Shown here: in pieces, positions 50,608-59,613 of the stretch | How the letters are laid out: each line of letters starts with the position of its first letter | Position numbering within the stretch: position 1 is the stretch's first letter | Assembly: GCA_006969625.1 (NCBI GenBank) | Contig: CP030885.1 | Span: 4,041,430-4,105,429, forward strand | Length of the DNA: 64,000 bases | DNA from: Rhodospirillaceae bacterium | GTDB taxonomy: Bacteria > Pseudomonadota > Alphaproteobacteria > Kiloniellales > DSM-21159 | Direction: 5' to 3' | The notes under the pieces: model-generated | What the model was told of the DNA's origin: nothing | Seen by the model: only the letters and a program-made list of their open reading frames with translations | Databases searched by the model: none | Program-made: the position numbers and the translations under genes

Positions 50608-51270
50608 TCAGATCCGCGGGCGCAGGCGCGAGCGGCGGCCGAACAGCGCCTGCGGGGCGTCGAGGGCGCGCTGGATCGACTTGCCAAGCGTACCGCCGAT
50701 CTTCAGCACGTCGGAAATGCGCCGCTCGAGGAAATCCCAGGTCGCTGCGTGGCCTTCCGAGCGGTCGGACAGCCAGTAGAGCAGGGTCGAGGAGTAGACC
50801 CCGGCCAGCAGCGAGCGCTTGGTGTAGTAGTTGTAGTCGGTCGCCGTGTCGCCGGCGGCGTACCAGATGATGTCGCAGGTGCGCCAGGTCAGCTTGCTGG
50901 CCAGCGGCAGGTTCGGCGGCAGGGAGAGGAACGACAGGCCGCGCTGCACCTCCTCGCGATAGCCCTCCAGCAGCTCGAGGCGCGTGCGCACGCCGAGCGC
51001 CACCTTTTCGCGCACCTTCATCTGCTCCAGCGGCGCCGCCTCGAGCCGCTCCAGCATGCGGCGGTCGATCTCCTCGCTGAAGCAGGCGATCAGCTCGCGC
51101 GCGCCGCCGGGAAACAGGTTGTGCGCTTGCGCGGCCGAAAGGCCGAGGTCGCGCGCGCCGGCCATCAGGGCCTGCTCGCTCCAGCCGTCGAAGGCGACGT
51201 GGCGCAGCGCCAACTCCATCAAATGCAGGCGCAGCTCCGCCTGCTCGAGGGCGGCATCTTTGACGGTCAT
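50608..51270 (-). CDS. coq9: Ubiquinone biosynthesis protein COQ9
   Basis: A 220-residue COQ9-family protein that binds lipids and assists the COQ7-type hydroxylase in ubiquinone synthesis. A TetR-like helical N-terminal part (ELALRHVAFDGWSEQALMAG) leads to the COQ9 core (YREEVQRGLSFLSLPPNLPL, then WRTCDIIWYAAGDTATDYNY and YYTKRSLLAGVYSSTLLYWL). The C-terminus has LERRISDVLKIGGTLGKSIQ. The start overlaps the stop of the deformylase gene (ATGA). The COQ9-rpsU neighbourhood is common in alphaproteobacteria. Confidence 0.93.
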   Translation of the reverse strand: MTVKDAALEQAELRLHLMELALRHVAFDGWSEQALMAGARDLGLSAAQAHNLFPGGARELIACFSEEIDRRMLERLEAAPLEQMKVREKVALGVRTRLELLEGYREEVQRGLSFLSLPPNLPLASKLTWRTCDIIWYAAGDTATDYNYYTKRSLLAGVYSSTLLYWLSDRSEGHAATWDFLERRISDVLKIGGTLGKSIQRALDAPQALFGRRSRLRPRI

Positions 51271-51845
51271 GAGGCCTCCTTGCCGTCGGCTTCGCTGGAA
51301 GACGCGAAGGCGGAGGGCACTTGGCCGGCCCAGTGCCTCGCCTCGCTGGTGAAGATCAAGTCGCGCGCGTCGTGCAGCCGCTGCGGGTAGAGAATGCCGT
51401 CCAGGTGGTCGCACTCGTGCTGAACCACGCGCGCATGGAAGCCCTCCGCCTCGCGCTCGAGGGGCCGCCCCTCCAGGTCGAGCCCGCTGTAGCGGATGCG
51501 CGTCCAGCGGGGCACCCGGCCGGCGAGGTCGGGCACCGACAGGCAGCCTTCCCAACCGTAGGCCGCCTCCTCCCCCAGCGGCTCGACCCGCGGGTTGATC
51601 AGCACCGTCGGCGGAACCTCTTCGCCGCCTTCGCGGGCGGCCCGCTCGGACGAGACGGTGAAGATCACCAGCCGCAACGGCACGTGCACCTGGGGCGCGG
51701 CGAGCCCGGTGCCCGGCGCATCGCGCATCGTCTCCAGCATGTCGGCGACCAGCTTGCGGATTCCGGGCGCCAGCGGGTCGGCGACCGGCGCGGCCGGCCG
51801 CAGCAAGACGGGGTGGCCCATCCGGGCGATCTTTAGAATGGCCAT
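51267..51845 (-). CDS. def: Peptide deformylase (second-type)
   Basis: A 192-residue metallo-deformylase that removes the N-formyl group from new proteins. All three motifs are intact: GTGLAAPQVHVP (motif 1), WEGCLSVPDLAG (motif 2, Cys ligand) and VVQHECDHLDGILYPQRL (motif 3, HExxH-type). I chose the ATG at 51845 (MAILKIARMGHPVL), the usual family start. A second deformylase partnered with fmt is expected elsewhere in the genome. It is the upstream partner of coq9. Confidence 0.92.
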   Translation of the reverse strand: MAILKIARMGHPVLLRPAAPVADPLAPGIRKLVADMLETMRDAPGTGLAAPQVHVPLRLVIFTVSSERAAREGGEEVPPTVLINPRVEPLGEEAAYGWEGCLSVPDLAGRVPRWTRIRYSGLDLEGRPLEREAEGFHARVVQHECDHLDGILYPQRLHDARDLIFTSEARHWAGQVPSAFASSSEADGKEAS

Positions 51846-51911
51846 GCGGGCGAATATGGAGTCCGGCGGCTGCAGCGTCCAGCCGTCCCACAGCAGAGGC
51901 CACACTGGGCT

Positions 51912-51940
51912 TTGCACTCGGCGGGCAGGAATGTTATATA
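51912..51940 (+). promoter_or_regulatory. Probable sigma70-type promoter of rpsU
   Basis: TTGCAC at 51912-51917, a 17-base spacer and TATATA at 51935-51940, upstream of rpsU. The AT-rich patch stands out. It lies just upstream of the divergent def start codon, leaving about 155 bases of leader before rpsU. Confidence 0.6.
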
Positions 51941-52095
51941 AACGTATCCGCTAGGCGTCGCCGGCGGGTTTTTTGCGTTACGGTCGAAGTTGCGTCAGTG
52001 TCGCGTACCTCACACCTCGACGGGTCGGCGACGACGCGGCCGCGGACGCAGTTCGGACAGCGACAAGCGAACATCGACGAGGAGGTCGATCAAAC

Positions 52096-52299
52096 GTGCA
52101 CGTTTCGGTTCGTGACAACAATGTCGATCAGGCCCTGCGCGCGCTGAAGAAGAAGATGCAGCGCGAGGGCGTTTTTCGGGAGATGAAGCTGCGCCGGCAC
52201 TTCGAGAAGCCGTCGCAGAAGCGCAAGCGCGAGCAGGCCGAGGCAGTGCGCCGGCACCGCAAGCTCCTGCGCAAGCGTTTCGAGCGCGAGGGCTTCTAG
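52096..52299 (+). CDS. rpsU: 30S ribosomal protein S21
   Basis: A 67-residue S21. The family pattern is clear: [40 protein letters not shown] and [16 protein letters not shown]. The start is GTG at 52096, with GGAGGT nine bases upstream; no ATG fits. It is required for initiation on 30S subunits. It is divergent from def-coq9, with its own promoter-like element and terminator. Confidence 0.95.
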   Translation: MHVSVRDNNVDQALRALKKKMQREGVFREMKLRRHFEKPSQKRKREQAEAVRRHRKLLRKRFEREGF

Positions 52300-52378
52300 A
52301 GTCCGATCGCGTCCGCCCGGCGTCGACAGCGGCACGGGTCGACGTCACGCTCGAGACCGATCTTCGGATCGTTCCGCC

Positions 52379-52402
52379 AAGCCGGGCGCATTCGCCCGGC
52401 TT
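52379..52402 (+). terminator. Terminator downstream of rpsU
   Basis: A perfect 10-bp stem, AAGCCGGGCG / CGCCCGGCTT, with a CATT loop, then TCGGTGTTTT, 80 bases after the rpsU stop codon. Confidence 0.75.
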
Positions 52403-52438
52403 TCGGTGTTTTCGGCCACCACCGCCGGGAGGTGCGGC

Positions 52439-53761
52439 TCACTCGGGCCCGTCGAGCTCTGCGCCGGACAAGAGGGCGCGCTCAGTGCGCCAGCCGGTCA
52501 CCTCCGCCCCCTTCAGCTTGGCACGGTACAGCACGGCGCCGGTCAGGTCGGCGGCGACCAGGCGCGTGCGCAGCCCGCTGCCGCCCGCGCTCGCGCCAGG
52601 CGCGCTCGCCGCATCCAGGCGGGCCTCCGTCAAGTCGGCGGCGCGGAGATCGGCCTTGGTCAGGTTGGCGCCCGTCAGCCGCGCCCGTCGCAAGGCCGCA
52701 CCCCGCAGGTTCGCACCACTGAGGTCGGCGAGGATCAGAAGGGCGTCGTTCAGGATGGCCTCCTCCAGCTTCGCGCCGGACAGCGCCGCGCCGGAAAGGT
52801 TGACCCCGGTCAGGTTGCAGCCGGCGAGGTCGATCCCCTCCATCTCGGCCCGCGCGCCGAGCCGGCCGTCGCTGTCGAGCCAACGCCGATGCGCCTCGAG
52901 CGCCCGCTGCAGCGGCGCCTGGCGCGCGGCGTCGAGGCGGCTGAAAACCGCGCCCAGCGTCGAGGCCTCCAGCAAGTCGCACTCGGTGAGGTCGGCACCG
53001 ACCAGCACGGCCTTGGCGAAGTCGGCGCCGGCCACCCGCGCGCCGACGAGACTGGCCGCCGTCAGGTCGGCGCCGCGCAAGCTGGCATCGGTCAGGTCGG
53101 CGGCCGAGAGGTCGGCGTTGCGCAGCACCGCCGCGTCCAGGTCCGCCCCCGTCAGCTTCGCCTGGCGCAGGTTGGCGCCGGACAGGTTGCAGCGCTTCAA
53201 CGCCGCCCCCGCCAGGTCGGTGCGCTCCATCTGCGCGCAGATCAGCGAGGCGCCCGTCATGACGATGCGCCGGCCTTCGGGGCCGGTGTTGGCGAGCGGC
53301 TGGCCACCCATCAAGAGCATGCCTTCGCGCAGGTCCGCCGCGTTCAGGTTGGCCTGGTCGAGGCGCGCGCCGTAAAGGGCGGCGCCGCGCAGATCGGCCT
53401 CCGCGAGGCGGGCGCCGCGCAGGTCGGTGTCGGTCAGGTCGGCGCCGAAGAGGTCCGCGCCGCTGAAGTCGCACCCGCGCAGGTCGCAGCCGGCAAGTCG
53501 CACGCCCACCAGCGCCGCGCGCGCCAGGCTGCGGCCGCCAAGCGCATAGCCGGAGAGGTCCTGGAACCGCAGGTCGGCGCGCCGGCCCGAACGCTCCTGG
53601 GCCAGCCATTGGCCATGGCGCAGCAGCACGCTTTCGAGCTGCGGCATACTCGGCCGGGGTCGCTGGCTCTCGTTGGGCACGGCAGAAGCTGTCTCGCGCA
53701 AGGGGGACTGGCACGAGCCGCCGTTCGAGGCTCCCCGACCCGGCGGCTCGGTCACGCACAT
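52439..53761 (-). CDS. Pentapeptide-repeat protein
   Basis: A 440-residue protein made almost entirely of A(D/N)LxX repeats, which fold as a right-handed square helix. Two blocks are seen, about 70-280 (LRGCDFSGADLFGADLTDTD; LRNADLSAADLTDASLRGAD) and about 315-425 (LAGCNLTGVNLSGAALSGAK). They are joined by a helical insert without repeats (LQRALEAHRRWLDSDGRLGA). The first 65 residues lack repeats, and an ATG at 53647 (MPQLESVLLRHGQWL) is a plausible later start. No membrane or signal segment is seen. Some such proteins mimic DNA and protect gyrase; nothing here decides that. Confidence 0.85.
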   Translation of the reverse strand: MCVTEPPGRGASNGGSCQSPLRETASAVPNESQRPRPSMPQLESVLLRHGQWLAQERSGRRADLRFQDLSGYALGGRSLARAALVGVRLAGCDLRGCDFSGADLFGADLTDTDLRGARLAEADLRGAALYGARLDQANLNAADLREGMLLMGGQPLANTGPEGRRIVMTGASLICAQMERTDLAGAALKRCNLSGANLRQAKLTGADLDAAVLRNADLSAADLTDASLRGADLTAASLVGARVAGADFAKAVLVGADLTECDLLEASTLGAVFSRLDAARQAPLQRALEAHRRWLDSDGRLGARAEMEGIDLAGCNLTGVNLSGAALSGAKLEEAILNDALLILADLSGANLRGAALRRARLTGANLTKADLRAADLTEARLDAASAPGASAGGSGLRTRLVAADLTGAVLYRAKLKGAEVTGWRTERALLSGAELDGPE

Positions 53762-53825
53762 CCTTGGCGCGACCGCGTTAGCGCGCCGTTAAGGAATCAA
53801 TTTTAGGCAAGCCGAAGACAGTGGT

Positions 53826-55649
53826 TCAGCCGGCATCCAGCGGCTCGGTCGCCGCCTCCATCCAGGCCTTCGCCGCGCCGTTCAGCAGCGGCGCCAGGTC
53901 GCGGCGCACGCGGGCATGGTAGGCATCGACCCAGGCCCGCTCGGTCCCGCTCAGCAAGTCCGTCTCGATAAGCGCCCGATCGATCGGCGCGAGCGTCAGA
54001 GTCTCGAAGCACAGCATCCTACGTTCGTCGCTCGCCTGCCGGTCGGCCTTCTGGACGGCGACCAGGTTCTCGATGCGGATGCCATAGGCCCCCGGCTTGT
54101 AGTAGCCCGGCTCGTTGCTGACGATCATGCCGGGCTTCAGCGCCACCCGATTGGGCATCTTGGAGATCCGCTGCGGCCCCTCGTGCACCGAAAGGTAGCT
54201 GCCGACGCCGTGGCCGGTGCCGTGATCGAAGTCGAGGCCTTCCTCCCACAGCGCGCGCCGGGCCAGGACGTCGAGCTGGCTGCCGCTGGTGCCCTCTGGA
54301 AAGCGGGCGGTGGCGAGCGCGATATGCCCCTTCAGCACCAGCGTGAACCGGCGGCGCATCTCGGCGGTCGGCGTGCCGATGGCCACGGTTCGCGTCACGT
54401 CGGTGGTACCGTCGAGATACTGGGCGCCGGAGTCCACGAGATAGAGCTCGCCGCTGCGCAGTTCGCGATTGGTCTCCGGGGTCACCCGGTAGTGGATCAC
54501 CGCGCCGTGCGGGCCGGCGCCGGAGATGGTGTCGAAGGAAAGGCCGCGGAAATGCTCGCCGGCGCTGCGCAGCGCATAGAGCCGCTCCGCCGCCGCCAGC
54601 TCGCTGACCCCGCCCTGCGGCGCCGTCTCGCTGAGCCAGGTCAGGAAGCGGGTCAGGGCCGCGCCGTCGCGCCGGTGCGCGGCGCGCGCGCCGGCCAGTT
54701 CGGTCGGGGTCTTGCACGCCTTCGGCAGCAGGCAAGGGTCGTCGGCGCGCAAAACCTCGGCCCCGGCGTCGCGCAGCCGCGCGAAGACCCACTGCGCCGC
54801 GCTGGCCGGATCGACCAGCACGCTGCGCCGCCGCTGCTCTGCCAGGACATCGGCGAACTCGTCCGGCCGGCGCGCACGCACGCCGTTGCCGAGGTGGGCT
54901 ACGAGGTCGCCACCGACCTTCCGGGGATCGACGAACCAGTCGACGTGCCCCTCGTCGTCGATCACCGCGAAAGAAAGCACCAGCGGTGTGCAGGGCACGT
55001 CGCCGCCGCGCACGTTCAGCAGCCACGCGATCGAGTCCGGCATGGTCAGCACGGCGGCCTGCGCCCCATGCCGGCGCAGTTCGCCGGCGATCTTGGCCCG
55101 CTTGTCGGCCGAGCCCTCGCCGGTGAACGCCTGATCGTGAGGCACCGCCGGCGCCGTCGGGGGCGCCGGCCGGTCGGTCCAGACGGAATCTAGGGGGTTG
55201 GGCTCGGCCGGCACCAGCTCGGTGCCGACCTTCTTCAGTTCGCGCGCCAGGCGCTCGATTTGGTCGGCGGTGTGCAGCCAGGGGTCGTAGCCAAGCCTGC
55301 CGCCCTTCAGGTGCTCCGCAAGCCAGGCGTGCAGCGGCTGCTCGATCAGGTGGCGGGGCTCGAACAGACTCGTGTCGGTCTCGCGCTCGGCCTGCAGGGT
55401 GTAGCGCCCGTCGACGAGGATCGCCGCGCGCTCGGCGAGCACCGCCGCCAGGCCGGCCGAGCCGGAAAATCCGGTCAGCCAGAACAGCCGCTCGGCACAA
55501 GCCGGCACGTACTCGCCCTGATGCTCGTCGGCACGCGGAACCAGGAACCCGTCGAGATCGCGGCGCGCCAGTTCGGCGCGCAGGGCGGCAAGTCGCTCCG
55601 CCGAGGTGGCGGGCGAGATCACGGTGTGGGGCGGCGTCAGGTCATCCAT
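53826..55649 (-). CDS. pepP: Xaa-Pro aminopeptidase (M24B, aminopeptidase P type)
   Basis: A 607-residue cytoplasmic peptidase that removes N-terminal residues before proline. It has the three-domain layout of long eukaryote-like aminopeptidase P: two creatinase-like domains (RADEHQGEYVPACAERLFWL near 38; a second near 165-300) and a pita-bread domain (about 310-550). Metal ligands are the two Asp in LVDSGAQYLDGTTDVTRTVA, His in GTGHGVGSYLSVHEGP and the Glu pair in SNEPGYYKPGAYGIRIENLV. The C-terminal extension ends AWMEAATEPLDAG. It is a single gene, 177 bases upstream of a possible promoter region shared with the DUF1127 gene. Confidence 0.92.
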   Translation of the reverse strand: MDDLTPPHTVISPATSAERLAALRAELARRDLDGFLVPRADEHQGEYVPACAERLFWLTGFSGSAGLAAVLAERAAILVDGRYTLQAERETDTSLFEPRHLIEQPLHAWLAEHLKGGRLGYDPWLHTADQIERLARELKKVGTELVPAEPNPLDSVWTDRPAPPTAPAVPHDQAFTGEGSADKRAKIAGELRRHGAQAAVLTMPDSIAWLLNVRGGDVPCTPLVLSFAVIDDEGHVDWFVDPRKVGGDLVAHLGNGVRARRPDEFADVLAEQRRRSVLVDPASAAQWVFARLRDAGAEVLRADDPCLLPKACKTPTELAGARAAHRRDGAALTRFLTWLSETAPQGGVSELAAAERLYALRSAGEHFRGLSFDTISGAGPHGAVIHYRVTPETNRELRSGELYLVDSGAQYLDGTTDVTRTVAIGTPTAEMRRRFTLVLKGHIALATARFPEGTSGSQLDVLARRALWEEGLDFDHGTGHGVGSYLSVHEGPQRISKMPNRVALKPGMIVSNEPGYYKPGAYGIRIENLVAVQKADRQASDERRMLCFETLTLAPIDRALIETDLLSGTERAWVDAYHARVRRDLAPLLNGAAKAWMEAATEPLDAG

Positions 55650-55776
55650 AGCTTGAGACTATGGACATGAAGGCTCCCACGTCCAAGAGCTTCGCGTCCG
55701 ATACAGGCCGTTAACCATAGCTTTTCGCAGACATGCGAAAGCCGCATTGCTGCAGCGCAACATCGTAGGTTTCCCA

Positions 55777-55802
55777 GGAACTTGCGCTGCCTACCTTCCG
55801 TG
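55777..55802 (+). promoter_or_regulatory. Possible EcfG-type promoter before the DUF1127 gene
   Basis: GGAAC at 55777-55781, a 17-base spacer and CGTG at 55799-55802, one base short of the consensus CGTT. It lies 114 bases before the DUF1127 start. The match is weaker than at the three sites in 34634-36866. Confidence 0.4.
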
Positions 55803-55915
55803 TGCACCCGGACGAGCCGGGGACAATTTCAAAGGTCTCCGAAAATTTCGACCGCTGGCCGATCGGGCGCAACGAAACGAAAACCGAAACCGGACTCGAA
55901 GAAAGGAACCGACCC

Positions 55916-56233
55916 ATGGCCCGCCTTACCGACCGCGAACTGGACGCGGTGCTGAAGGCCAAGGCAACCGGCACGCCGGTCGCAACCGACCTGCTTCTCG
56001 CCGAAGCGAAGCGTCTGCAGGGCCAGGCGCTGCGCAACAGCCTGCACACCCTGTTCGACGCTCTGCGGATCCCGGCCCTGCTGCGCGCGATCAAGCGCCA
56101 GGTGATCTACCGCCGCACTCAGTTCGCCCTGGCGAAGCTTGACGACGCCACGCTGCGCGACATCGGCCTGACCCGCGGCGAGATCTACGCCCAGGCGCGC
56201 CGCTGCGCCGACCGCCGGGTGCCCGCGGCTTAA
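55916..56233 (+). CDS. DUF1127-domain small basic protein
   Basis: A 105-residue protein whose C-terminal third is the YjiS-like DUF1127 motif (RRTQFALAKLDDATLRDIGL, then TRGEIYAQARR). The N-terminal part is helical and polar (LTDRELDAVLKAKATGTPVA). Small DUF1127 proteins bind RNA and help control phosphate/carbon metabolism in some alphaproteobacteria; longer ones like this are less known. GAAAGGAA precedes the ATG at 55916. Its stop shares bases with the prmA stop on the other strand (TTAA). Confidence 0.85.
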   Translation: MARLTDRELDAVLKAKATGTPVATDLLLAEAKRLQGQALRNSLHTLFDALRIPALLRAIKRQVIYRRTQFALAKLDDATLRDIGLTRGEIYAQARRCADRRVPAA

Positions 56234-57117
56234 CCCAGCCGCCGCAGCACCAGCGCCGACCAGTCCCCCAGCCGCTGCCGTGCCTGCAGGATCAGTCCTG
56301 CGGCCCGGTGACGGCGGAGGACGGCCGGCTCCTGCCCTGTCAGCAGGCCCGACAGGATGGCCACGCCCCCGGGCCGCAGCGCACGCGCCGTCTGCGTCGC
56401 CAGCGCGTTCAACGGCCCGGCCAGGATGTTCGCCACGATCAGGTCGTAAGCAGCGTTGCGCCGCACCTCCGGTGCCGCGTAGCCCGCCCCGACGTCGAAA
56501 CGGATGCGCCCCGGCGCGAACCCGTTCAGCCGCGCATTCTCCCGGGCAACGCGGATCGAGGGTCCGTCCACGTCGCTCGCCGTCACCCGCGCCGAGGGCC
56601 AGAGGCGGGCCGCCGCCAGGGCCAGCAGCCCGGAGCCGCAGCCGAGATCCAGCAGGTTCGTCATGGCGCGCCGCTTCGCCAGATCCTGCAGCGCCAGCAG
56701 GCACAGGTGCGTCGTCTCGTGACGCCCGGTGCCGAAAGCGAGGTTGGCGTCGATCAGCAGCGGGACGGTGCCGGCGGGCGGCGGCTCGGCGACGTGGCTG
56801 CCGTAGACCCAGACCCGCCCGGCGCGCACGGCCGGCAAGCCGGCCTGGCTTTCCGCCACCCAGTCGATTTCCGGCATCAGCGCGCAGATCACGTCCGGCG
56901 GCGGCATACCCGCCGCGGCGGCGGCCATCGCCAGGCGCGTGTCGAGCGTGCCGCGATCGGGCGCCTCGCCGAGATAGAGGGTGAGCGGCACCCGGCCCTG
57001 CGCGTCCGGCCCGCCGAGCGCCAGTGCGCCGCCCTCGACGCTTTCCAGCGCCGCCTCGAAGGCCGGCACCGCCGCCTCGGGCACACTCAGCCGTACCTGC
57101 CAAATGGCATCGCCCAT
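56230..57117 (-). CDS. prmA: Ribosomal protein L11 methyltransferase
   Basis: A 295-residue SAM-dependent methyltransferase that methylates ribosomal protein L11. The substrate-binding N-terminal domain is about 1-100; the catalytic part has LAFGTGRHETTHLCLLALQD (family signature), LDLGCGSGLLALAAARL (SAM motif I), SDVDGPSIRVARENARLNG and DLIVANILAGPL (NIL motif). The ATG is at 57117. It lies 6 bases after the uvrD-type gene on the same strand, so both may be co-transcribed. Confidence 0.94.
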   Translation of the reverse strand: MGDAIWQVRLSVPEAAVPAFEAALESVEGGALALGGPDAQGRVPLTLYLGEAPDRGTLDTRLAMAAAAAGMPPPDVICALMPEIDWVAESQAGLPAVRAGRVWVYGSHVAEPPPAGTVPLLIDANLAFGTGRHETTHLCLLALQDLAKRRAMTNLLDLGCGSGLLALAAARLWPSARVTASDVDGPSIRVARENARLNGFAPGRIRFDVGAGYAAPEVRRNAAYDLIVANILAGPLNALATQTARALRPGGVAILSGLLTGQEPAVLRRHRAAGLILQARQRLGDWSALVLRRLG

Positions 57118-57122
57118 GCCCG

Positions 57123-59483
57123 TCAGTCAGCCCGCTCGGCCGGGACCAGGAAAGCCGCCATGACGCGCTTTTCGCCCGAGTGGTCGAACTCGACGGTCAG
57201 TTTCTCGCCCTCGACGGCCATGACCTCGCCGTAGCCGAACTTGCTGTGAAAGACCCGCGTGCCGATCTCGAAACCGCCGTCGCCCGGCAGGCTATCGACC
57301 AGCCGCGCGGTGCCTTCGATGTAGGGCTTGGCCTGCTCGGCATAGCGCTGGGCCCGGCTCATGCCAGGCGAGGCGCGCCGCTCGCCCCAGGGATCCTCTC
57401 GGAACCCGCCGCCGCCGAAGCCGCCGGAAAAGCCGCCGCCCCAGGCCGCCGCCGCCTGCCCGTAGAGCCCCTGGTCGGACTCCACCTCGACATGCTCGGG
57501 CGGCAGCTCGTCGACGAAGCGCGAGGGGATCGCCGCCGTCCAGGAGCCGTGCAGACGCCGGTTGGCGGCGAAGGTCACGTACAGGCGCTTGCGGGCGCGA
57601 GTCAGCCCGACGTAGGCGAGCCGCCGCTCCTCCTCCAGGCCCTTGAGGCCGGTCTGGTCGAGCGCGCGCTGGTTGGGGAACAGCCCCTCCTCCCAACCGG
57701 CCAGGAAGACCGTGTCGAACTCCAGGCCCTTGGCCGCGTGCAGGGTCATGATCGAGACTTGCTCGCCGCCGGTCTCCTGCAAGTTCTCCATGACCAAGCC
57801 GACGTGCTCCAGGAAGCCCTGCAGGTTCTCGAAGTCGGCCATGCCGTCGATCAGCGCCGCCAGGTTCTCCAGCCGGCCCGGTGCCTCGATCGCCGTGTCC
57901 TGGCGCCACATGTCGGTGTAGCCGGACTCCTCCAGGATCGTCTCGGCCAGCTCGGTATGCGGCATGGCCTCCAGGTCGCGGCGCCAGCGCAGGAAGCTCT
58001 CGACCAGATCGGTCAAAGCCTTGCGCGGCTTCGGCTTCAGTTCGTCGGTGCCGACCAGCCGGCGCGCCGCCTCCAGCAACGGAACGCCCTGGGCGCGGGC
58101 GGCCTGGCGGAGCTGCCTGACCGTCGCCTCGCCGAGGCCGCGCTTGGGCTTGTTGACGATGCGCTCGAAGGCCAAGTCGTCGGCCGGCTGCGCCACCACG
58201 CGCAGGTAGGCGAGCGCGTCGCGCACCTCCATCCGCTCGTAGAAGCGCGGGCCGCCGACGATGCGGTGCGGCAGGCCGATGGCGTTGAAGCGGTCCTCGA
58301 ACTCGCGCATCTGCGCGGTGGTGCGCACCAGGATGCCGATCCTGCCGAGCGGCGCGCCGGCCCGTTGCAGCGCCTCGATCTCCTCGCCCACGAAGCGCGC
58401 CTCGGCCTCGGAGTCCCACAGGCCGCGCACCCGCACCTTTTCCCCCGCTTCGCCGGCGATCTCCTCGGTCCAGAGCGTCTTGCCGAGGCGGCCCTCGTTG
58501 CGCGCGATCAGGCCGGAGGCGGCGCCCAGGATGGTCGGAGTCGAGCGGTAGTTGCGCTCCAGACGGATCACCTTGGCGCCGGGAAAATCCTGCTCGAACC
58601 GCAGGATGTTGCCGACTTCGGCCCCACGCCAACCATATATTGATTGATCGTCGTCGCCGACGCAGCAGATGTTCTTGTGCGCCTGGGCCAGCAGGCGCAG
58701 CCAGAGATACTGGGCGACGTTGGTGTCCTGGTACTCGTCGACCAGGATGTAGCGGAACTGTGCGTGCACCTGCTTGAGGATGTCCTCGCGAGTGCGGAAG
58801 ATCTCGATGCAGTGCAGCAGCAGGTCGCCGAAATCGCAGGCGTTGAGCTGCTTCAAGCGCTGCTGGTAGGCGGCGTAGAGCGCGACGCCGCGCCCGCCGG
58901 CCACGTCGCCCGCCTCGCCGGCGCTCACCCGCTGCGGCGTCAGGCCCTTGTCCTTCCAGCGCTCGACTGCGCTCAGCACGGCGCGCGCGGGAAAGCTCTT
59001 CTCGTCGATGCCCTCGGCGGCCAGAATCTGCTTCATCAGGCGGAGCTGGTCGTCGGGGTCCAGGATGGTGAAGTTGGGCTTGAGCCCGACCACCTCGGCG
59101 TAGCGGCGCAGGAAGCGCGCGGCCAGCGCGTGGAAGGTACCGAGCCACCAGCCCTCGACGCTCGGCCGGCCGAGCAGGGCGGCGACCCGCTCCTTCATCT
59201 CGCGCGCCGCCTTGTTGGTGAAGGTGACGGCCAGGATCTGGTCGGGCCGCGCGCGGTGAGTGTAGAGCAGGTGCGCCAGCCGCGTCGTCAGGGCGCGGGT
59301 CTTGCCGGTGCCGGCGCCGGCCAGCATCAGCACCGGCCCGTCGAGCGCGTGCACGGCAGCCCGTTGCGCCTCGTTCAGGCCGCGCAGATAGGGCGGCTCG
59401 GGCATGGCGCGCGCGCTGATCGGGGCGCTGACGGGGGCCTCGCCGGATGCGCCCGTGGGATCGGTTCGGGACTGGTCGGACAT
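57123..59483 (-). CDS. uvrD: UvrD/PcrA-type superfamily 1 DNA helicase
   Basis: A 786-residue 3'-5' helicase for excision and mismatch repair and for removing proteins from DNA. Motif I is MLAGAGTGKTRALTTRLAHL, Ia VTFTNKAAREMKERV, II LVDEYQDTN, III VGDDDQSIYGWRGAEVGNIL, IV RLERNYRSTPTIL, V IMTLHAAKGLEFDTVFLAGW and VI RRLAYVGLTRARKRLYV. The C-terminal tudor-like end (GTRVFHSKFGYGEVMAVEGE) matches PcrA/UvrD. The ATG at 59483 (MSDQSRTDP) is preferred; one at 59492 is possible. It lies upstream of prmA. Confidence 0.95.
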   Translation of the reverse strand: MSDQSRTDPTGASGEAPVSAPISARAMPEPPYLRGLNEAQRAAVHALDGPVLMLAGAGTGKTRALTTRLAHLLYTHRARPDQILAVTFTNKAAREMKERVAALLGRPSVEGWWLGTFHALAARFLRRYAEVVGLKPNFTILDPDDQLRLMKQILAAEGIDEKSFPARAVLSAVERWKDKGLTPQRVSAGEAGDVAGGRGVALYAAYQQRLKQLNACDFGDLLLHCIEIFRTREDILKQVHAQFRYILVDEYQDTNVAQYLWLRLLAQAHKNICCVGDDDQSIYGWRGAEVGNILRFEQDFPGAKVIRLERNYRSTPTILGAASGLIARNEGRLGKTLWTEEIAGEAGEKVRVRGLWDSEAEARFVGEEIEALQRAGAPLGRIGILVRTTAQMREFEDRFNAIGLPHRIVGGPRFYERMEVRDALAYLRVVAQPADDLAFERIVNKPKRGLGEATVRQLRQAARAQGVPLLEAARRLVGTDELKPKPRKALTDLVESFLRWRRDLEAMPHTELAETILEESGYTDMWRQDTAIEAPGRLENLAALIDGMADFENLQGFLEHVGLVMENLQETGGEQVSIMTLHAAKGLEFDTVFLAGWEEGLFPNQRALDQTGLKGLEEERRLAYVGLTRARKRLYVTFAANRRLHGSWTAAIPSRFVDELPPEHVEVESDQGLYGQAAAAWGGGFSGGFGGGGFREDPWGERRASPGMSRAQRYAEQAKPYIEGTARLVDSLPGDGGFEIGTRVFHSKFGYGEVMAVEGEKLTVEFDHSGEKRVMAAFLVPAERAD

Positions 59484-59613
59484 GGCTCCCATATAGCCAA
59501 TGCGGCACGAGTCTGTGAGTCCCCGCACGCGCCGCCCAAGGGTCCACTGGCTTGCGGGGGCCGCCGCGCCGCGCTACAGCCATGGAGCGAGGGCGCAACG
59601 GGAGGGCCGGGGC

